DNA from: Curvibacter soli
Lineage (GTDB): Bacteria > Pseudomonadota > Gammaproteobacteria > Burkholderiales > Burkholderiaceae_C
Assembly: GCF_029211125.1 (NCBI RefSeq)
Contig: NZ_JARGEN010000032.1
Coordinates: 1 to 52,214, forward strand
DNA: 52,214 bases
Reading direction: 5' to 3'
Shown: one piece after another, positions 27,745 to 39,144 of the stretch
Layout of the letters: every line of letters begins with the position of its first letter
Position numbering within the stretch: the first letter of the stretch is position 1
Notes under the pieces: generated by a model
Told to the model about the DNA's origin: nothing
Databases searched by the model: none
What the model saw: the letters and a program-made list of their open reading frames with translations, nothing else
Position numbers and translations under genes: made by a program

Positions 27745-29213
27745 AAGCGCGGCATTCCGCATGGCGCGCGGCGGCACTGGCCGCCGCATGGCTGGCCGCC
27801 GGCTGCGCCAACCTGGCGCCCGGCTATGTGCAGCCCGCGGCCCCCGTGCCTGCGGCTTGGCAGTCCGCAGTGCCCCGGCCCGGCGCGCTGGCCGCGCCCG
27901 TGCCGGACCTGACCGTGCAGGATTTCTTCATCGACCCGCGCCTGCGCGGCGTGGTGGAGCTGGCGCTGTCCAGCAACCGCGACCTGCGCGTGGCCGCGCT
28001 CAACATCGAGCGCGCGCGGGCGCAGTACGGCATCCAGCGCGCCAGCCTGCTGCCCGCCATCAACGCCACGGGCGCCGCCAGCCGCACGCGCACGGCGGAG
28101 GACGTGTCGTCCAACGGCATCGCGACGACGCAAAACGCCTTCAGCGCCAACGCCGGGCTGGCGAGCTGGGAGATCGACTTCTTCGGCCGCCTGCGCAACC
28201 TCGACGACGCGGCGCTGGAAACCTTCCTGGCCACCACCGAGACGCGCCGCAGCACGCAGATCAGCCTGGTAGCCGATACCGCCACCGCCTGGCTCACGCT
28301 GGCCGCCGACCAGCGCCGCCTGCGGCTGGCGCGCGAAACATTGCAGAGCCAGCAGGCGTCGTACGAGCTGACGCGCCGCGCCCACGCCGTCGGCGCCGAA
28401 TCGGGCCTGACGCTGGCCCAGGCCCGCACCACGGTCGATGCCGCACGCGCCGACGTGGCCGGCTACACGCGCGCCGTGGCGCAGGACCGCAACGCGCTGG
28501 CGCTGCTCGCGGGCGCCGCCGTGCCCGAGGCGCTGCTGCCGCCCGCCGACGACGACAGCGCGGCGCAAGCCGCCGCACTGGTGGCGGTGCCCGAGGGCCT
28601 GCCGTCGGACCTGCTGCAAAGCCGCCCCGACGTGCTGGCGGCGGAGCACACGCTGCGCGGCGCCAACGCCAACATCGGCGCCGCGCGGGCCGCGTTCTTC
28701 CCGCGCATCACGCTCACCGCCCAGGCCGGCAGCGCCAGCCGCGACCTGGACCGCCTGTTCGCCGGCGGCAACGGCGCCTGGACCTTCGCGCCGCAGATCG
28801 TGCTGCCGATCTTCAGCGCCGGGGCGCTGCAGGCCAGCCTGGACGTGGCCGAGATCACGCGCGACATCAACGTGGCGCAGTACGAGAAGACCTTGCAGAC
28901 CGCGTTCCGCGAAGTGGCCGACGCGCTGGCCGCGCGCGCCACGGTGGACGAACAGCTCGCCGCCCAGCGCTCGCTGCGCGACACCTCGGCCACGGCGCTG
29001 GAGCTGTCGCAGGCGCGCTACCGCACGGGCGTGGACAGCTACCTCGACGTGCAGGTGGCCCAGCGCTCGCTCTACAGCGCCGGCCAGACGCTCATCACGC
29101 TGCAACTGGCCGAGCAGGTGAACCGCCTCACGCTCTACAAGGTGATGGGCGGCGGCTGGCAGCAGCCGGAGCCGGCGGGCGCGGCGCAAGCGGCGCCACA
29201 GCCTGCATCCTGA
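27741..29213 (+). CDS. RND efflux outer-membrane lipoprotein (OprM/NodT family)
   Basis: 490 aa from ATG 27741, overlapping the pump stop (ATGA). Lipobox LAAGC near residue 21-25. The NodT/OprM-type repeat structure is clear: DPRLRGVVELALSSNRDLRVAALNIERARAQYGI, WEIDFFGRLRNLDDAALE, GLPSDLLQSRPDVLAAEHTL and QARYRTGVDSYLDVQVAQRSL. It completes the tripartite complex as the outer-membrane channel. A family-1 MITE begins directly after the stop; its target duplication includes the last base of the stop codon, so insertion just spared the gene. Confidence 0.94.
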   Translation: MKARHSAWRAAALAAAWLAAGCANLAPGYVQPAAPVPAAWQSAVPRPGALAAPVPDLTVQDFFIDPRLRGVVELALSSNRDLRVAALNIERARAQYGIQRASLLPAINATGAASRTRTAEDVSSNGIATTQNAFSANAGLASWEIDFFGRLRNLDDAALETFLATTETRRSTQISLVADTATAWLTLAADQRRLRLARETLQSQQASYELTRRAHAVGAESGLTLAQARTTVDAARADVAGYTRAVAQDRNALALLAGAAVPEALLPPADDDSAAQAAALVAVPEGLPSDLLQSRPDVLAAEHTLRGANANIGAARAAFFPRITLTAQAGSASRDLDRLFAGGNGAWTFAPQIVLPIFSAGALQASLDVAEITRDINVAQYEKTLQTAFREVADALAARATVDEQLAAQRSLRDTSATALELSQARYRTGVDSYLDVQVAQRSLYSAGQTLITLQLAEQVNRLTLYKVMGGGWQQPEPAGAAQAAPQPAS

Positions 29214-29456
29214 TGATCCTGGAAACGGCGGTTGGATGCGCCTGCCGCTGCCGTGATCGGGGTGCCAGGCAAGACGCGCCGACGCGGCGGGCTACTGCCC
29301 GCAAGGAGGAGCAACGCCGCATGGCGCGCCGAGCGCGGTGCTGGCGGGTGCATAGCGCTCTCACCCAAAAGGTGAACGCCATCGGAGCCATCAACGATAG
29401 ATTTCATGCGGCCTGGCAAGGAATACGAAGCGGTCAACTGCCGTTTCCAGGATGAT
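29213..29456. mobile_element. Family-1 MITE, complete copy (234 bp) with ATGAT duplication
   Basis: Element 29218-29451. Ends CCTGGAAACGGCGGTTG and CAACTGCCGTTTCCAGG. ATGAT directly flanks both sides (29213-29217, 29452-29456). It lies between the convergent efflux operon and purL, occupying most of the 290-bp gap. Same orientation as the copies at 14226 and 37256. Confidence 0.88.
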
Positions 29457-29503
29457 TGCGCCAACCCCTCATCCGATGACGACAGCACTCCTGCTTCCCT
29501 GCG

Positions 29504-32500
29504 TTACCCCACCCACCTGCGCGCATTGCGCCAGATGCGCATCCAGGGGCTGAGCGCGCTCCTGTCGCCGCTGGTCCAACTCATCTGGATGTTGCGGAAC
29601 ACGCGCTCGGGGTGCGGCATCATGGCCGTGAAGCGGCCGTCCGCCGTGGTCACCGCCGTCAGGCCACCCGCGCTGCCGTTGGGGTTGAAGGGGTATTGCT
29701 CGGTCGGCATGCCGCCGTTGTCCACGAAACGCATCGCGGCCACTGCCCGCGCGGCGTTGCCGCGCTGCGCGAAGTTGGCATAACCCTCGCCGTGCGCCAC
29801 GGCGATGGGCAGGCGGCTGCCGGCCATGCCGGCGAAGAACAGGCTCGGCGAATCCAGCACTTCCACCATGGACAGCCGGGCCTCGAAGCGCTCGCTGCGG
29901 TTGGTGGTGAAGCGCGGCCAGTCCTGCGCGCCGGGGATGATGCCGGCCAGCTCGGCGAACATCTGGCAGCCGTTGCACACGCCCAGGCCGAAGGTGTCGC
30001 CGCGCGCGAAGAAGCGCTGGAACTGCTCCGACAGCGCCGGGTTGAAGGTGATGGAGCGCGCCCAGCCGATGCCCGCGCCCAGCGTGTCGCCGTAGCTGAA
30101 GCCGCCGCAGGCGACGATGCCGCGGAAGTCGCCCAGGCCGGCCCGGCCGGCCTGCAGGTCGGTCATGTGCACGTCGAAGGCCTCGAAGCCGGCCTCGGTG
30201 AAGGCATAGGCCATCTCCACGTGCGAGTTGACGCCCTGCTCGCGCAGGATGGCGACCCGGGGCCTGGACAGGTTCAGATACGGTGCCGCTACGTTTTCTG
30301 TAGCGCCTTCCGCAAGTACCACATGCGCTCCGGGGTCATTTGGCATTCCTGCGGCGGCATGCTCGGCGTCGGCGCAGGCGGGGTTGTCGCGCTCGCGGGC
30401 GATCTTCCAGCTCACGCTGTCCCAGACCTGGTGCAGGTCGTGCAGGCTGGCGCTGAACACGGCCTTGGCATCGCGCCAGACCTGCAGCTCGCCCTTGCCG
30501 GCGTCGATGGCCGAGGCGGCGGGGCGGGTCTTGCCGACCACGTGGCTGTGCCTGGACAGGCCATGCTCGCGCAGCACCTGCATCACGTCCGCGCGCTCGG
30601 CGGTGCGCACCTGCAGCAGCACGCCGATCTCTTCGCTGAACAGCGCCTTGAGCGTGAGTTCCTCGCGCCGCGCGCCGACCTGGGCGGCCCAGTTCTTGGC
30701 GTCGCCGGTTTCCATGCGGCTGTCGGAGATGCCGTCGCCCTCGGTGACCAGCATGTCCACGTTGAGGGCCACGCCCACGTGGCCGGCGAAGGCCATCTCG
30801 CATACGGCAGCGAACAGGCCGCCGTCGCTGCGGTCGTGGTAGGCCAGGATGCGGCCCCGCGCGCGCAGGGCGTTCACGGCATCGACCAGGCGCACGAGGT
30901 CCTGCGCGTCGTCCAGGTCGGGCACCTCGCCGCCGGGCTGGCCCAGCACCTGCGCGAGGATGGAGCCGCCCATGCGGTTGCGCCCGCGGCCCAGGTCCAC
31001 CAGCACCAGCGTGGTGTCCTCCGCCTGCGCGTCGAGCTGCGGCGTGAGGGTGCCGCGCACGTCGTCTAGGGTGGCGAAGGCGCTCACGATCAGGCTGACG
31101 GGCGAGGTGACCTTTTTCTTCCCGCCTTCGTCGGCCCACTGCGTGCGCATCGACAGGCTGTCCTTGCCCACGGGAATGCTGATGCCCAGCGCCGGGCACA
31201 GCTCCATGCCCACCGCGCGCACCGTGTCGTAGAGCGCGGCATCCTCGCCGGGCTCGCCGCAGGCGGCCATCCAGTTGGCGCTGAGTTTGACGCGCGGCAG
31301 CTCGATGGGCGCGGCCAGCAGGTTGGTGATGGCCTCGGCCACCGCCATGCGGCCGGATGCGGGCGCGTTGGTGGCGGCCAGCGGCGTGCGCTCGCCCATG
31401 CTCATGGCCTCGCCGGCAAAGCCCTTGTAATCGGCCAGCGTCACGGCGCAGTCGGCCACGGGCACCTGCCAGGGGCCGACCATCTGGTCGCGGTGGCTCA
31501 GGCCGCCCACGGTGCGGTCGCCAATCGTGATGAGGAAACGCTTGCTCGCCACCGTGGGGTGGGCCAGCACGTCGATGGCGGCCTGCTGCAGCGCCACGCC
31601 GCCCAGGTCGATCGGCGGCACGTTGCGCGCGATGCGGCGCACGTCGCGCTGCATCTTGGGCGGCTTGCCCAGCAACACATCCATGGGCATATCCACAGGT
31701 GTGGGCTGGCCCGCATCAGCCACCACCAGCTCGCGCGCCTCAGTGGCCACGCCCACCACGGCAAATGGGCAGCGCTCGCGCTCGCAGAAGGCGCGGAACT
31801 GCTCCAGCGCCGCGGGCGCAATGGCGAGCACGTAGCGCTCCTGGCTTTCGTTGCTCCAGATTTCCTTCGGCGACAGGCCCGATTCCTCCAGCGGCACGGC
31901 GCGCAGGTCCAAGCGCGCGCCGCGCCCGGCGTCGTTGGTCAGTTCGGGGAAGGCATTGGACAGCCCGCCCGCGCCCACGTCGTGGATCGCCAGGATGGGG
32001 TTGTCCGCGCCCTGCTGCCAGCAGTGGTTGATGACCTCCTGCGCGCGGCGCTCGATCTCGGGGTTGCCGCGCTGCACCGAGTCGAAGTCCAGCTCCGCCG
32101 CATTGGCGCCCGTGGCCATGGAGCTGGCCGCGCCGCCACCCATGCCGATGCGCATGCCCGGGCCGCCGAGCTGGATCAGCAGCGTGCCGGCGGGGAAGGC
32201 GATCTTCTGCGTGAGTCCCGCGTCGATACTGCCCAGCCCGCCCGCGATCATGATGGGCTTGTGGTAGCCGCGCTGCTGCACATCCACGTCGCTGGCCACG
32301 GTCTGCTCGTATTCGCGGAAATAGCCCAGCAGGTTGGGGCGCCCGAACTCGTTGTTGAAGGCCGCGCCGCCCAGCGGCCCCTCGGTCATGATCTGCAGGG
32401 GGCTGGCGATGTGCGCGGGCCTGCCAATGCTCTGGCCGGCGGCGGGCCAGAGCCTGGAGACGGTGAAGCCGGTCAGCCCGGCCTTGGGCTTGCTGCCGCG

Positions 32501-33538
32501 CCCCGTGGCACCCTCGTCGCGGATCTCGCCGCCCGCACCGGTCGATGCGCCGGGGAACGGCGAGATGGCCGTGGGATGGTTGTGCGTTTCCACCTTCATC
32601 AGCACATGGTTCACACCGCTACTCTTTTCATAGCTTCCACCGCTTGCACTACCTGCGCTGGGGGCCGATTTGGCCATGAAACGTTCGACCTCCACGCCCT
32701 CCATGACCGAGGCGTTGTCGCTGTACGCCACCACCGTGTGCCGGGGCGCGAGCTGGTGCGTATTGCGGATCATGGCGAACAGGCTCTTGTCCTGCGCCAC
32801 GCCGTCGATGATGAACCGGGCGTTGAAGATCTTGTGGCGGCAGTGCTCGCTGTTGGCCTGCGCGAACATCATCAGCTCCACGTCGGTGGGGTTGCGGCCC
32901 AGCCGCGTGAAGGCATCCACCAGGTAATCGATCTCGTCGTCGGCCAGGGCCAGGCCGAAGCGCGCGTTGGCCGCCTCCAGCGCCTGCCGGCCGCCGCCCC
33001 GCACGTCCACGTATTCCATGGGCTGGGGCGCGAGCTCGGTGAACAGGGCCTCGGCATCGGCGCGCGTGGCCACCACCGATTCGGTCATGCGGTCGTGCAG
33101 CAGCGCCGCCACCCGCGCGCGCTGCGCGGCGTCGAGCGCGGCCTTGCTGCCCAGCAGCCCGCCTTTCAGGGCCACGCGGTATTCGACGATGCGCTCCACG
33201 CGGTGCACCGCTAGGCCGCCGGGCCCGCCCAGTCCGCAATTTCGGGCGATGTCGGTGGCTTTCGACGCCCAGGGCGAAACGGTGCCCAGGCGCGGGGTGA
33301 CGATGAACGCCTCGCCGCCCTCCACCGGGCCGGCATAAGGCTCGCCATAGGTCAGCAGCGCGGCCAGCCGCTCGCGCAGCGCGGCATCAGGCGCGGCGCC
33401 GGTGGCCACGAGGTGCACGTAGCGCGCCGCGATGCCGGTGATCTTGTCGTGCACCGCCGCCAGGCGGGGCAGGAGTTGCTGGGCGCGGAAGTCGCTCAGA
33501 GCGTTGCAGCCCTCGAACTGGGTGGTGTGCAGGGTCAC
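29504..33538 (-). CDS. purL: Phosphoribosylformylglycinamidine synthase (PurL, single-chain)
   Basis: 1344 aa from GTG 33538 ([23 protein letters not shown]), chosen because this matches where PurL proteins begin and ACAGG precedes it; ATG 33568 would add ten residues. It converts FGAR to FGAM in purine synthesis. N-terminal domain, two AIRS-like halves ([41 protein letters not shown]), and a C-terminal class I glutaminase with nucleophile in [14 protein letters not shown] and the His/Glu in PHPERVF. Two copies of the short repeat lie in the coding region, near residues 290-307 (before [14 protein letters not shown]) and near 1066-1084 (the linker before the glutaminase). Divergent from map. 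Confidence 0.98.
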   Translation of the reverse strand: MTLHTTQFEGCNALSDFRAQQLLPRLAAVHDKITGIAARYVHLVATGAAPDAALRERLAALLTYGEPYAGPVEGGEAFIVTPRLGTVSPWASKATDIARNCGLGGPGGLAVHRVERIVEYRVALKGGLLGSKAALDAAQRARVAALLHDRMTESVVATRADAEALFTELAPQPMEYVDVRGGGRQALEAANARFGLALADDEIDYLVDAFTRLGRNPTDVELMMFAQANSEHCRHKIFNARFIIDGVAQDKSLFAMIRNTHQLAPRHTVVAYSDNASVMEGVEVERFMAKSAPSAGSASGGSYEKSSGVNHVLMKVETHNHPTAISPFPGASTGAGGEIRDEGATGRGSKPKAGLTGFTVSRLWPAAGQSIGRPAHIASPLQIMTEGPLGGAAFNNEFGRPNLLGYFREYEQTVASDVDVQQRGYHKPIMIAGGLGSIDAGLTQKIAFPAGTLLIQLGGPGMRIGMGGGAASSMATGANAAELDFDSVQRGNPEIERRAQEVINHCWQQGADNPILAIHDVGAGGLSNAFPELTNDAGRGARLDLRAVPLEESGLSPKEIWSNESQERYVLAIAPAALEQFRAFCERERCPFAVVGVATEARELVVADAGQPTPVDMPMDVLLGKPPKMQRDVRRIARNVPPIDLGGVALQQAAIDVLAHPTVASKRFLITIGDRTVGGLSHRDQMVGPWQVPVADCAVTLADYKGFAGEAMSMGERTPLAATNAPASGRMAVAEAITNLLAAPIELPRVKLSANWMAACGEPGEDAALYDTVRAVGMELCPALGISIPVGKDSLSMRTQWADEGGKKKVTSPVSLIVSAFATLDDVRGTLTPQLDAQAEDTTLVLVDLGRGRNRMGGSILAQVLGQPGGEVPDLDDAQDLVRLVDAVNALRARGRILAYHDRSDGGLFAAVCEMAFAGHVGVALNVDMLVTEGDGISDSRMETGDAKNWAAQVGARREELTLKALFSEEIGVLLQVRTAERADVMQVLREHGLSRHSHVVGKTRPAASAIDAGKGELQVWRDAKAVFSASLHDLHQVWDSVSWKIARERDNPACADAEHAAAGMPNDPGAHVVLAEGATENVAAPYLNLSRPRVAILREQGVNSHVEMAYAFTEAGFEAFDVHMTDLQAGRAGLGDFRGIVACGGFSYGDTLGAGIGWARSITFNPALSEQFQRFFARGDTFGLGVCNGCQMFAELAGIIPGAQDWPRFTTNRSERFEARLSMVEVLDSPSLFFAGMAGSRLPIAVAHGEGYANFAQRGNAARAVAAMRFVDNGGMPTEQYPFNPNGSAGGLTAVTTADGRFTAMMPHPERVFRNIQMSWTSGDRSALSPWMRIWRNARRWVG
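30286..30341 (-). repeat. Short coding repeat (family S), purL linker copy
   Basis: Gene-strand sequence: AAATGACCCCGGAGCGC, then GGCGCTAC, then AAAACGTAGCG. The most diverged copy, recognisable by block order and spacing. It encodes approximately [19 protein letters not shown] in the linker between the synthetase and glutaminase domains. Its frame equals that of the gluQ copy. Confidence 0.55.
32618..32671 (-). repeat. Short coding repeat (family S), purL N-terminal copy
   Basis: Gene-strand sequence: AAATCGGCCCCCAGCGC, then GGAAGCTATGAAAAGAGTAGC. It is nearly identical in its outer blocks to the intergenic copy at 37534-37589. It encodes approximately [18 protein letters not shown], a flexible Ser/Gly/Ala stretch before the conserved [14 protein letters not shown]. 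Confidence 0.85.
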
Positions 33539-33715
33539 TGTGGCGGCCTGTATGGGTGGGAGCGGCATGTGCCCGCGCCGCCTGCGGGCCGCTGAATGGG
33601 GCCGCGCGCGAACGGCGTGGGCGTTGTCGTGAAACCTGGCATTTTACCGGCCGCAGGTCCGCGCACGGCGCTCATAGACGGTAGGGAAATAGGGCCGATG
33701 GGATAATTCCCGACC

Positions 33716-34531
33716 ATGAGCATCACCTATAAGACTCCCGAGGAAATCGCGGGCATGCGCGAAGCCTGCCGCCTGGCATCCGAAGTGCTGGACTACATCG
33801 AGCCCCACGTGAAGGCCGGCGTCTGCACCAAGGAAATCGACCGCCTGGCCAACGACTACATGGTCAACGTGCAGGGCACGCGCTCGGCCACCATCGGCTA
33901 CCAGCCGCCGGGCTACCCGCCCTACCCCGGCGCGCTGTGCACATCGGTCAACCACGTGGTCTGCCACGGCATCCCGAACGAGAAGCCGCTGAAGAAGGGC
34001 GACATCATGAACATCGATGTCACCATCATCACCAAGGACGGCTGGTACGGCGACACCAGCCGCATGTACGTGGTCGGCGACGCCTCCATCGCGGCCCGGC
34101 GCCTGTGCGGCCTGACCTACGAGGCCATGTGGATCGGCATCGCGCAGGTCAGGCCCGGCGCCCACCTGGGCGACGTGGGCGCGGCGATCCAGAAGTTCGC
34201 CGAGGGCAACGGCCTGTCGGTGGTGCGCGAGTTCTGCGGCCACGGCATCGGCAAGAAGTTCCACGAGGAGCCGCAGGTGCTGCACTACGGCCGCGCCGGC
34301 ACCATGGAAGAACTCAAGCCCGGCATGACCTTCACCATCGAGCCCATGCTCAACCTGGGCCGGCGCGAGGTGAAGGAGCTGGGCAACGATGGCTGGACCA
34401 TCGTCACCAAGGACCACAGCCTGTCGGCGCAGTGGGAGCACACCGTTCTCGTCACCGACACCGGCTACGAGGTGCTGACGCTGTCCGCCGGCAGCCCGCC
34501 GCCGCCGCCCGGGTTTGCCACGAAGGGCTGA
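33716..34531 (+). CDS. map: Methionine aminopeptidase, type I
   Basis: 271 aa. All five metal ligands of type I MetAP are in place: the two Asp in MNIDVTIITKDGWYGDTSRM, His in GHGIGKKFHEEP, Glu in FTIEPML and Glu in QWEHTVLV. The substrate-site His is in NHVVCHGIPNEK. It removes N-terminal Met from nascent proteins. The ~20-residue C-terminal tail (AGSPPPPPGFATKG) is a Pro-rich extension common in related bacteria. Divergent from purL; GATAAT near 33697 could serve as a -10, but no good -35 is seen. glnD follows after 68 bases. Confidence 0.97.
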   Translation: MSITYKTPEEIAGMREACRLASEVLDYIEPHVKAGVCTKEIDRLANDYMVNVQGTRSATIGYQPPGYPPYPGALCTSVNHVVCHGIPNEKPLKKGDIMNIDVTIITKDGWYGDTSRMYVVGDASIAARRLCGLTYEAMWIGIAQVRPGAHLGDVGAAIQKFAEGNGLSVVREFCGHGIGKKFHEEPQVLHYGRAGTMEELKPGMTFTIEPMLNLGRREVKELGNDGWTIVTKDHSLSAQWEHTVLVTDTGYEVLTLSAGSPPPPPGFATKG

Positions 34532-34599
34532 ATGCCCTTGCTTGCATGTTCCTTGCTTACGATCGCGTCTTCACGTCGCTACGAGAAAAATAGCAGAAG

Positions 34600-37212
34600 A
34601 TGACCGAACTACCAGCGCTGAGGGACGATTACCGCCAGAAGAAGGAGCAACTGTTCGACGCCGTGCGCACCAGCGGCGCGTCGGCGCGCGGCGTCCACGT
34701 GGTGCTGCGGCAGTTGGCGCGGCTCACCGACCACGTGCTCACCACGCTGTGGCAGCACGCGGGCTTCGCACCCGACGCCGCGCTCATCGCCGTGGGCGGC
34801 TACGGCCGCGGCGAGCTGTTCCCGTACTCGGACGTGGACGTGCTGCTGCTGCTGCCCCTGGGCGCCGGCCCCGCCGCCGACCCTGCCCTGCAGGCGCGCA
34901 TCGAGGCGTTCATCGGCAACTGCTGGGACACGGGGCTGGAGATCGGCTCCAGCGTGCGCACCGTGGACGAATGCCTGGCCGAGGCGGCCAAGGACGTGAC
35001 CATCCAGACCGCCTTGCTGGAGGCGCGTCGCATCGCGGGCGCCGCTGCGCTGTTCGATGCCTTCAGGGCGCGCTTCATGAAAGCCATGGACCCGCGCGCC
35101 TTCTTCATCGCCAAGACGCTGGAGCTGCGCCAGCGCCACAACAAGTTCGAGAACACGCCCTACGCGCTGGAGCCCAACTGCAAGGAGTCGCCCGGCGGGC
35201 TGCGCGACCTGCAGGTGATCCTGTGGGTGAGCAAGGCCGCGGGCTTCGGCGGTAGCTGGGACGCGCTGGAGCGCTCGGGCCTGGCCACGCCGTTCGAGGT
35301 GCGGCATATCAAGCGCAACGAGGCGCTGCTGAGCCTGGTGCGCGCACGCCTGCACCTGATCGCCCACCGGCACGAGGACCGGCTGGTGTTCGACCTGCAG
35401 ACGGCGGTGGCCGAATCCTTCGGCTACGCCGCCACGCCGCCCGGCCCGGATGGCCGGCAGGCCGGCACCGCGCGCGCCGCCATGCGCGCCAGCGAGGTGC
35501 TGATGCGCCGCTACTACTGGGCCGCCAAGGCGGTGAGCCAGCTCAACCAGATCCTGCTGCTCAACATCGAGGAGCGCCTGAGCCCCTCGGCCCACGCGCT
35601 GCGGCGCATCAACGACCGCTTCTACGACAAGGCCGGCATGCTCGAGGTGGCGAGCGACGACCTGTACCAGCGCTGCCCGCACGCCATCCTGGAGACCTTC
35701 CTGGTCCACGAGCAGACCGTGGGCGTCCAGGGCCTGTCGGTGCGCACCCTGCGCGCGCTCTACAACGCGCGCAACGTGATGAACGCACGCTTCCGCCGCG
35801 ACCCGGTGAACCGCGCCACCTTCCTGAATATCCTGCAGCAGCCCAAGGGCGTCACCCACGCCATCCGGCTCATGAACCAGACCTCGGTGCTCGGGCGCTA
35901 CCTGTGGGTGTTCCGCCGCATCGTCGGGCAAATGCAGCACGACCTGTTCCACGTCTACACGGTGGACCAGCACATCCTCATGGTGCTGCGCAACGTGCGG
36001 CGCTTCTTCATCGCCGAGCACGCGCACGAATACCCGCTGTGCTCGCAGCTCGCCGCGGGCTGGGACGCGCCGTGGATCCTGTACGCCGCAGCGCTGTTCC
36101 ACGACATCGCAAAGGGCCGCGGCGGCGACCATTCCGACCTGGGCGCGGTGGAGGCGCGCGCCTTCTGCCGCGCGCACGGCGTGGCGCCGCAGGACGGCGA
36201 GCTGATCGAATTCCTCGTGCGCGAGCACCTCACCATGAGCCGCATCGCGCAGAAGGCCGACCTGAGCGACCCGGACGTGATCGCGTCCTTCGCGCAGCGC
36301 GTGGGCGACGAGCGCCACCTGACCGCGCTCTACCTGCTGACCGTGGCCGACATCCGCGGCACCAGCCCCAAGGTCTGGAACGCCTGGAAGGGCAAGCTGC
36401 TCGAAGACCTGTACCGCTACACGCTGCGCGTGCTGGGCGGCTACATGCCCGACCCCGACGCCGACATCGAGGCCCACAAGCGCGAGGCGCTGGTGCAGCT
36501 CGCCCTCAACTCCATGCCCGCCGACGCGCACAAGGCGCTGTGGAGCACGCTGGACGTGAGCTACTTCATGCGCCACGACGCCGGCGAGATCGCCTGGCAC
36601 ACGCGCCACCTCTCGCGCATGCTCGGCAGCCCCAGGCCCGTGGTGCGCGCGCGCATGTCGCCGTTCGGCGAAGGGCTGCAGGTGCTGGTCTACACGGCCG
36701 ACAAGGCCGACCTGTTCGCGCGCATCTGCGGCTACTTCGACCACGCGGGCTTCAGCATCCAGGACGCGAAGATCCACACCACCACCGACGGCTACGCGCT
36801 CGACACCTTCCAGATCGTCACCGCGGTGCTGTCCGAGCACTACCGCGAACTCACCAGCATGGTCGAAGCCGACCTGGCGCGCGCCATCGAGCAGGCCGGC
36901 CCGTTGCCGGCGCCGGGGCGCGGGCGCGTGTCACGGCGGGTCAAGAGCTTCCCCGTGGCGCCGCGCGTGAGCCTGGCGCCCGACGAGAAGGCCCAGCGCT
37001 GGCTGCTCTCCATCTCTGCCAGCGACCGTACGGGCCTGCTGTACCTGGTGGCACGCATCCTGGCGCGCCACGCGCTGAACCTGCAACTCGCCAAGGTCAC
37101 CACGCTGGGCGAGCGCGTCGAGGACACCTTCCTGATCCAGGGCCCCGAGCTGCAGCACAACAAGGCGCAGATCGCGATAGAGACGGAACTGCTGCAGGCG
37201 CTGGCGGCGTGA
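34600..37212 (+). CDS. glnD: [Protein-PII] uridylyltransferase / uridylyl-removing enzyme
   Basis: 870 aa. The nucleotidyltransferase motif [17 protein letters not shown] is at about residues 66-82. The HD hydrolase motif [15 protein letters not shown] is near residue 500. Two C-terminal ACT domains (about 689-770 and 800-870) sense glutamine. It uridylylates PII when glutamine is low and removes UMP when it is high, controlling nitrogen assimilation. Full length with both activities apparently intact. It follows map on the same strand; a family-1 MITE begins 43 bases after its stop. Confidence 0.97.
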   Translation: MTELPALRDDYRQKKEQLFDAVRTSGASARGVHVVLRQLARLTDHVLTTLWQHAGFAPDAALIAVGGYGRGELFPYSDVDVLLLLPLGAGPAADPALQARIEAFIGNCWDTGLEIGSSVRTVDECLAEAAKDVTIQTALLEARRIAGAAALFDAFRARFMKAMDPRAFFIAKTLELRQRHNKFENTPYALEPNCKESPGGLRDLQVILWVSKAAGFGGSWDALERSGLATPFEVRHIKRNEALLSLVRARLHLIAHRHEDRLVFDLQTAVAESFGYAATPPGPDGRQAGTARAAMRASEVLMRRYYWAAKAVSQLNQILLLNIEERLSPSAHALRRINDRFYDKAGMLEVASDDLYQRCPHAILETFLVHEQTVGVQGLSVRTLRALYNARNVMNARFRRDPVNRATFLNILQQPKGVTHAIRLMNQTSVLGRYLWVFRRIVGQMQHDLFHVYTVDQHILMVLRNVRRFFIAEHAHEYPLCSQLAAGWDAPWILYAAALFHDIAKGRGGDHSDLGAVEARAFCRAHGVAPQDGELIEFLVREHLTMSRIAQKADLSDPDVIASFAQRVGDERHLTALYLLTVADIRGTSPKVWNAWKGKLLEDLYRYTLRVLGGYMPDPDADIEAHKREALVQLALNSMPADAHKALWSTLDVSYFMRHDAGEIAWHTRHLSRMLGSPRPVVRARMSPFGEGLQVLVYTADKADLFARICGYFDHAGFSIQDAKIHTTTDGYALDTFQIVTAVLSEHYRELTSMVEADLARAIEQAGPLPAPGRGRVSRRVKSFPVAPRVSLAPDEKAQRWLLSISASDRTGLLYLVARILARHALNLQLAKVTTLGERVEDTFLIQGPELQHNKAQIAIETELLQALAA

Positions 37213-37250
37213 GCGCCACGGCGCTGATGGAGGAGCTTCCCCCTCCGCCA

Positions 37251-37495
37251 TTCAACCTGGAAACGGCAGTTGGATGCGCCTGCCAGTGCCGTGATCGGGG
37301 TGCCAGGCAAGGCGCGACGACGCGGCGGGCTTGGTGCCCGCAAGGAGGAGCAACGCCGCATGGCGCGCCGAGCGCGGTGCTGGCAGGCGCATGGCGCCCT
37401 CACCCACGAGGTGAACGCAATCGAAGCCATCAACGCTCGATTGCATGCGGCCTGGCAAGGGATACGAAGCGGTCAACTGCCGTTTCCAGGTTCAA
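37251..37495. mobile_element. Family-1 MITE, complete copy (235 bp) with TTCAA duplication
   Basis: Element 37256-37490. Perfect 17-bp inverted ends CCTGGAAACGGCAGTTG and CAACTGCCGTTTCCAGG. TTCAA flanks both sides (37251-37255, 37491-37495). Its ends are the least diverged of the full-length copies, so possibly the youngest. Confidence 0.88.
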
Positions 37496-37533
37496 ATGCG
37501 ATGCGGTGGTAAGCAGTCCATGAAATAAGCATC

Positions 37534-37589
37534 AAATCGGCCTCCAGCGCAGGCGGAACCTGCGCTGGCAGCTACAAAAACAGTAGCAA
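37534..37589 (+). repeat. Short repeat (family S), intergenic copy with two perfect hairpins
   Basis: AAATCGGCCTCCAGCGC, then GGCAGCTAC, then GTAGC. CCAGCGCAGG (37544-37553) and CCTGCGCTGG (37559-37568) form a perfect 10-bp stem. GCTAC-N7-GTAGC forms a second small stem. It lies just past the Mop-like gene's stop (37596), in the minus-strand downstream position where a terminator would be expected. Confidence 0.8.
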
Positions 37590-37595
37590 TCAGCA

Positions 37596-37811
37596 TCAGA
37601 GCTTGGCCAGCGACACCTCGGTGGACTTGACCAGCGCGACCACGTCCGAGCCGGGCGCGAGGCCCAGTTCGTCCACGGAGCGCGTGGTGATGACCGAGGT
37701 GACGATGCCCCAGGGCGTTTCGACATCGACCTCGGAGACCACGTCGCCGCGGATGATCTCCTTGACCTTGCCGCGGAACTGGTTGCGTACGTTGATGGCT
37801 TGGATGGACAT
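37596..37811 (-). CDS. Mop-like molybdopterin/oxyanion-binding protein (TOBE domain)
   Basis: 71 aa, a single Mop/TOBE domain: [22 protein letters not shown]...[21 protein letters not shown]...[22 protein letters not shown], a close match to stand-alone molbindins. These bind molybdate or tungstate as oligomers in the cytoplasm. It lies 181 bases downstream of a sulfate-binding protein gene on the same strand, so a role in handling oxyanions is likely, and sulfate cannot be excluded from sequence alone. Short but complete. Confidence 0.88.
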   Translation of the reverse strand: MSIQAINVRNQFRGKVKEIIRGDVVSEVDVETPWGIVTSVITTRSVDELGLAPGSDVVALVKSTEVSLAKL

Positions 37812-37932
37812 GGGAAATACCTCTTCGGGTTGCGGGGGAAAGGAAATCGACAGGATTTTCGTGACCCAGCATCAAGCCGCACAACGCGGGCACGGGCATG
37901 GCGGGCTCGGGCGCCCCAGACACCCCGCTCCG

Positions 37933-37956
37933 CCGAATCGGCGAATCGGCGAATCG
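37933..37956. repeat. Tandem 8-bp repeat, three units
   Basis: Three units of CGAATCGG type in a row (CCGAATCG, GCGAATCG, GCGAATCG), followed by CCGA so that GGCGAATCGCC is also palindromic. It lies between the sulfate-binding protein and the Mop-like gene. It could vary in copy number. Confidence 0.6.
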
Positions 37957-37992
37957 CCGAACAGGGCTTGGGCCACCTCGGGGGTTTCCTGG

Positions 37993-39015
37993 CTACTTCT
38001 TGTTGGTGTAGATCTGGTCGAACGACCCGCCGTCGGCGAAATGCGCCTTGGTGGTGTTGGGCCAGCCGCCGAAGGCCTGGTCGATGGTGAACAGCGTGAG
38101 CTTGGGGAACTGGGCGGCGTACTTGGCGCGGGCCTTGTCGCTGCTCGGGCGGTAGTAGTTCTTGCCCGCGATGTCCTGGCCTTCGTCGGAATACAGGTAC
38201 TGGAGGTACTCCTCCGCGACCTTGCGGGTGCCCTTCTTGTCGACGTTCTTGTCGACGACGGCCACGACCGGCTCGGCCACGATGCTCACCGAAGGCACGA
38301 CGATCTCGAACTTCTCGGCGCCGAACTCCTTGAGCACCAGGAACGCCTCGTTCTCCCAGGCCAGCAGCACGTCGCCCACGCCGCGCTGCGCGAAGGTGAT
38401 CGTGGAGCCGCGCGCGCCCGTGTCGAGCACCGGCACATTGCCGTAGACCTTGGCCACGTAATCCTTGGCGCCGGCGTCGCCGCCGTACTTGCGCTTGCCG
38501 TATTCCCAGGCGGCCAGGTAGTTCCACTGCGCGCCGGCCGAGGTCTTGGGGTTGGGCGTGATGACGGCCACCCCGGGCTTGACCAGGTCGTCCCAGTCCT
38601 TGATGCCCTTGGGATTGCCCTTCTTGACCAGGAAGATGATGGTCGAGGTGTAGGGCGCGGCGTTGTGCGGCAGGCGCTTTTGCCAGTCGGCATGCACCAG
38701 GCCGACCTTGACCAGCGCGTTCACGTCGGGCGCCAGGCCCAGTGTCACCACGTCGGCGTCGAGCCCGTCGATGACCGAGCGCGCCTGCTTGCCCGAGCCG
38801 CCGTGCGACTGCTTGACGGCCACATCCTGCCCCGTCTTGCCCTTCCAGTACTTGGCGAACGCGGCGTTGTACTCGACGTACAGCTCGCGCGTGGGATCGT
38901 AGGAAACGTTGAGCAGTTCCACCTGCTGGGCCAGGGCCGGCACCGCCGACAGGGACATGGCGCCTGCCAGGACGGCGGCCAGGGGAATCTTGATAAAGTT
39001 GCGGCGATTGTTCAT
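37993..39015 (-). CDS. sbp: Sulfate ABC transporter substrate-binding protein
   Basis: 340 aa, standard for Sbp/CysP. Signal peptide ending near PALAQQ. Family signatures: [36 protein letters not shown] and [16 protein letters not shown]. It binds sulfate or thiosulfate in the periplasm. CysTWA transporter genes are not in this window downstream; only a Mop-like gene follows. The AT-rich upstream region, shared divergently with yggX, is a likely site of sulfur-dependent (CysB-type) control, consistent with the sulfate-reduction operon at 43.7 kb. Confidence 0.95.
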   Translation of the reverse strand: MNNRRNFIKIPLAAVLAGAMSLSAVPALAQQVELLNVSYDPTRELYVEYNAAFAKYWKGKTGQDVAVKQSHGGSGKQARSVIDGLDADVVTLGLAPDVNALVKVGLVHADWQKRLPHNAAPYTSTIIFLVKKGNPKGIKDWDDLVKPGVAVITPNPKTSAGAQWNYLAAWEYGKRKYGGDAGAKDYVAKVYGNVPVLDTGARGSTITFAQRGVGDVLLAWENEAFLVLKEFGAEKFEIVVPSVSIVAEPVVAVVDKNVDKKGTRKVAEEYLQYLYSDEGQDIAGKNYYRPSSDKARAKYAAQFPKLTLFTIDQAFGGWPNTTKAHFADGGSFDQIYTNKK

Positions 39016-39061
39016 GGGAAGGTTTCTCTGCAGGGTTGTCGTGATGCAGGGCCATTCTCAA

Positions 39062-39130
39062 AGCCGCTCCTGAAAACTGGAACAAATAAGATTTCAGTTT
39101 GTTATTCGAAAATCATCTTAGCCGTATGGC
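39062..39130. promoter_or_regulatory. AT-rich divergent promoter region, possible CysB target
   Basis: A 70-bp AT-rich island between sbp (minus) and yggX (plus) contains AAATAAGATTTCAGTTTG and GTTATTCGAAAATCATC. CysB sites are AT-rich dyads of this general kind, but no sharp consensus can be claimed. A comparable AT-rich island lies upstream of cysI. Confidence 0.35.
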
Positions 39131-39144
39131 TCAAAGGTAAACAG

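Noticed and set aside
24178..27789. A 1203-codon open frame opposite the RND pump, and similar long frames opposite alaS, purL and mnmC
   Set aside because: They are antisense to strongly conserved genes, have biased His/Arg/Ala-rich translations without domains, and are expected in high-GC DNA.
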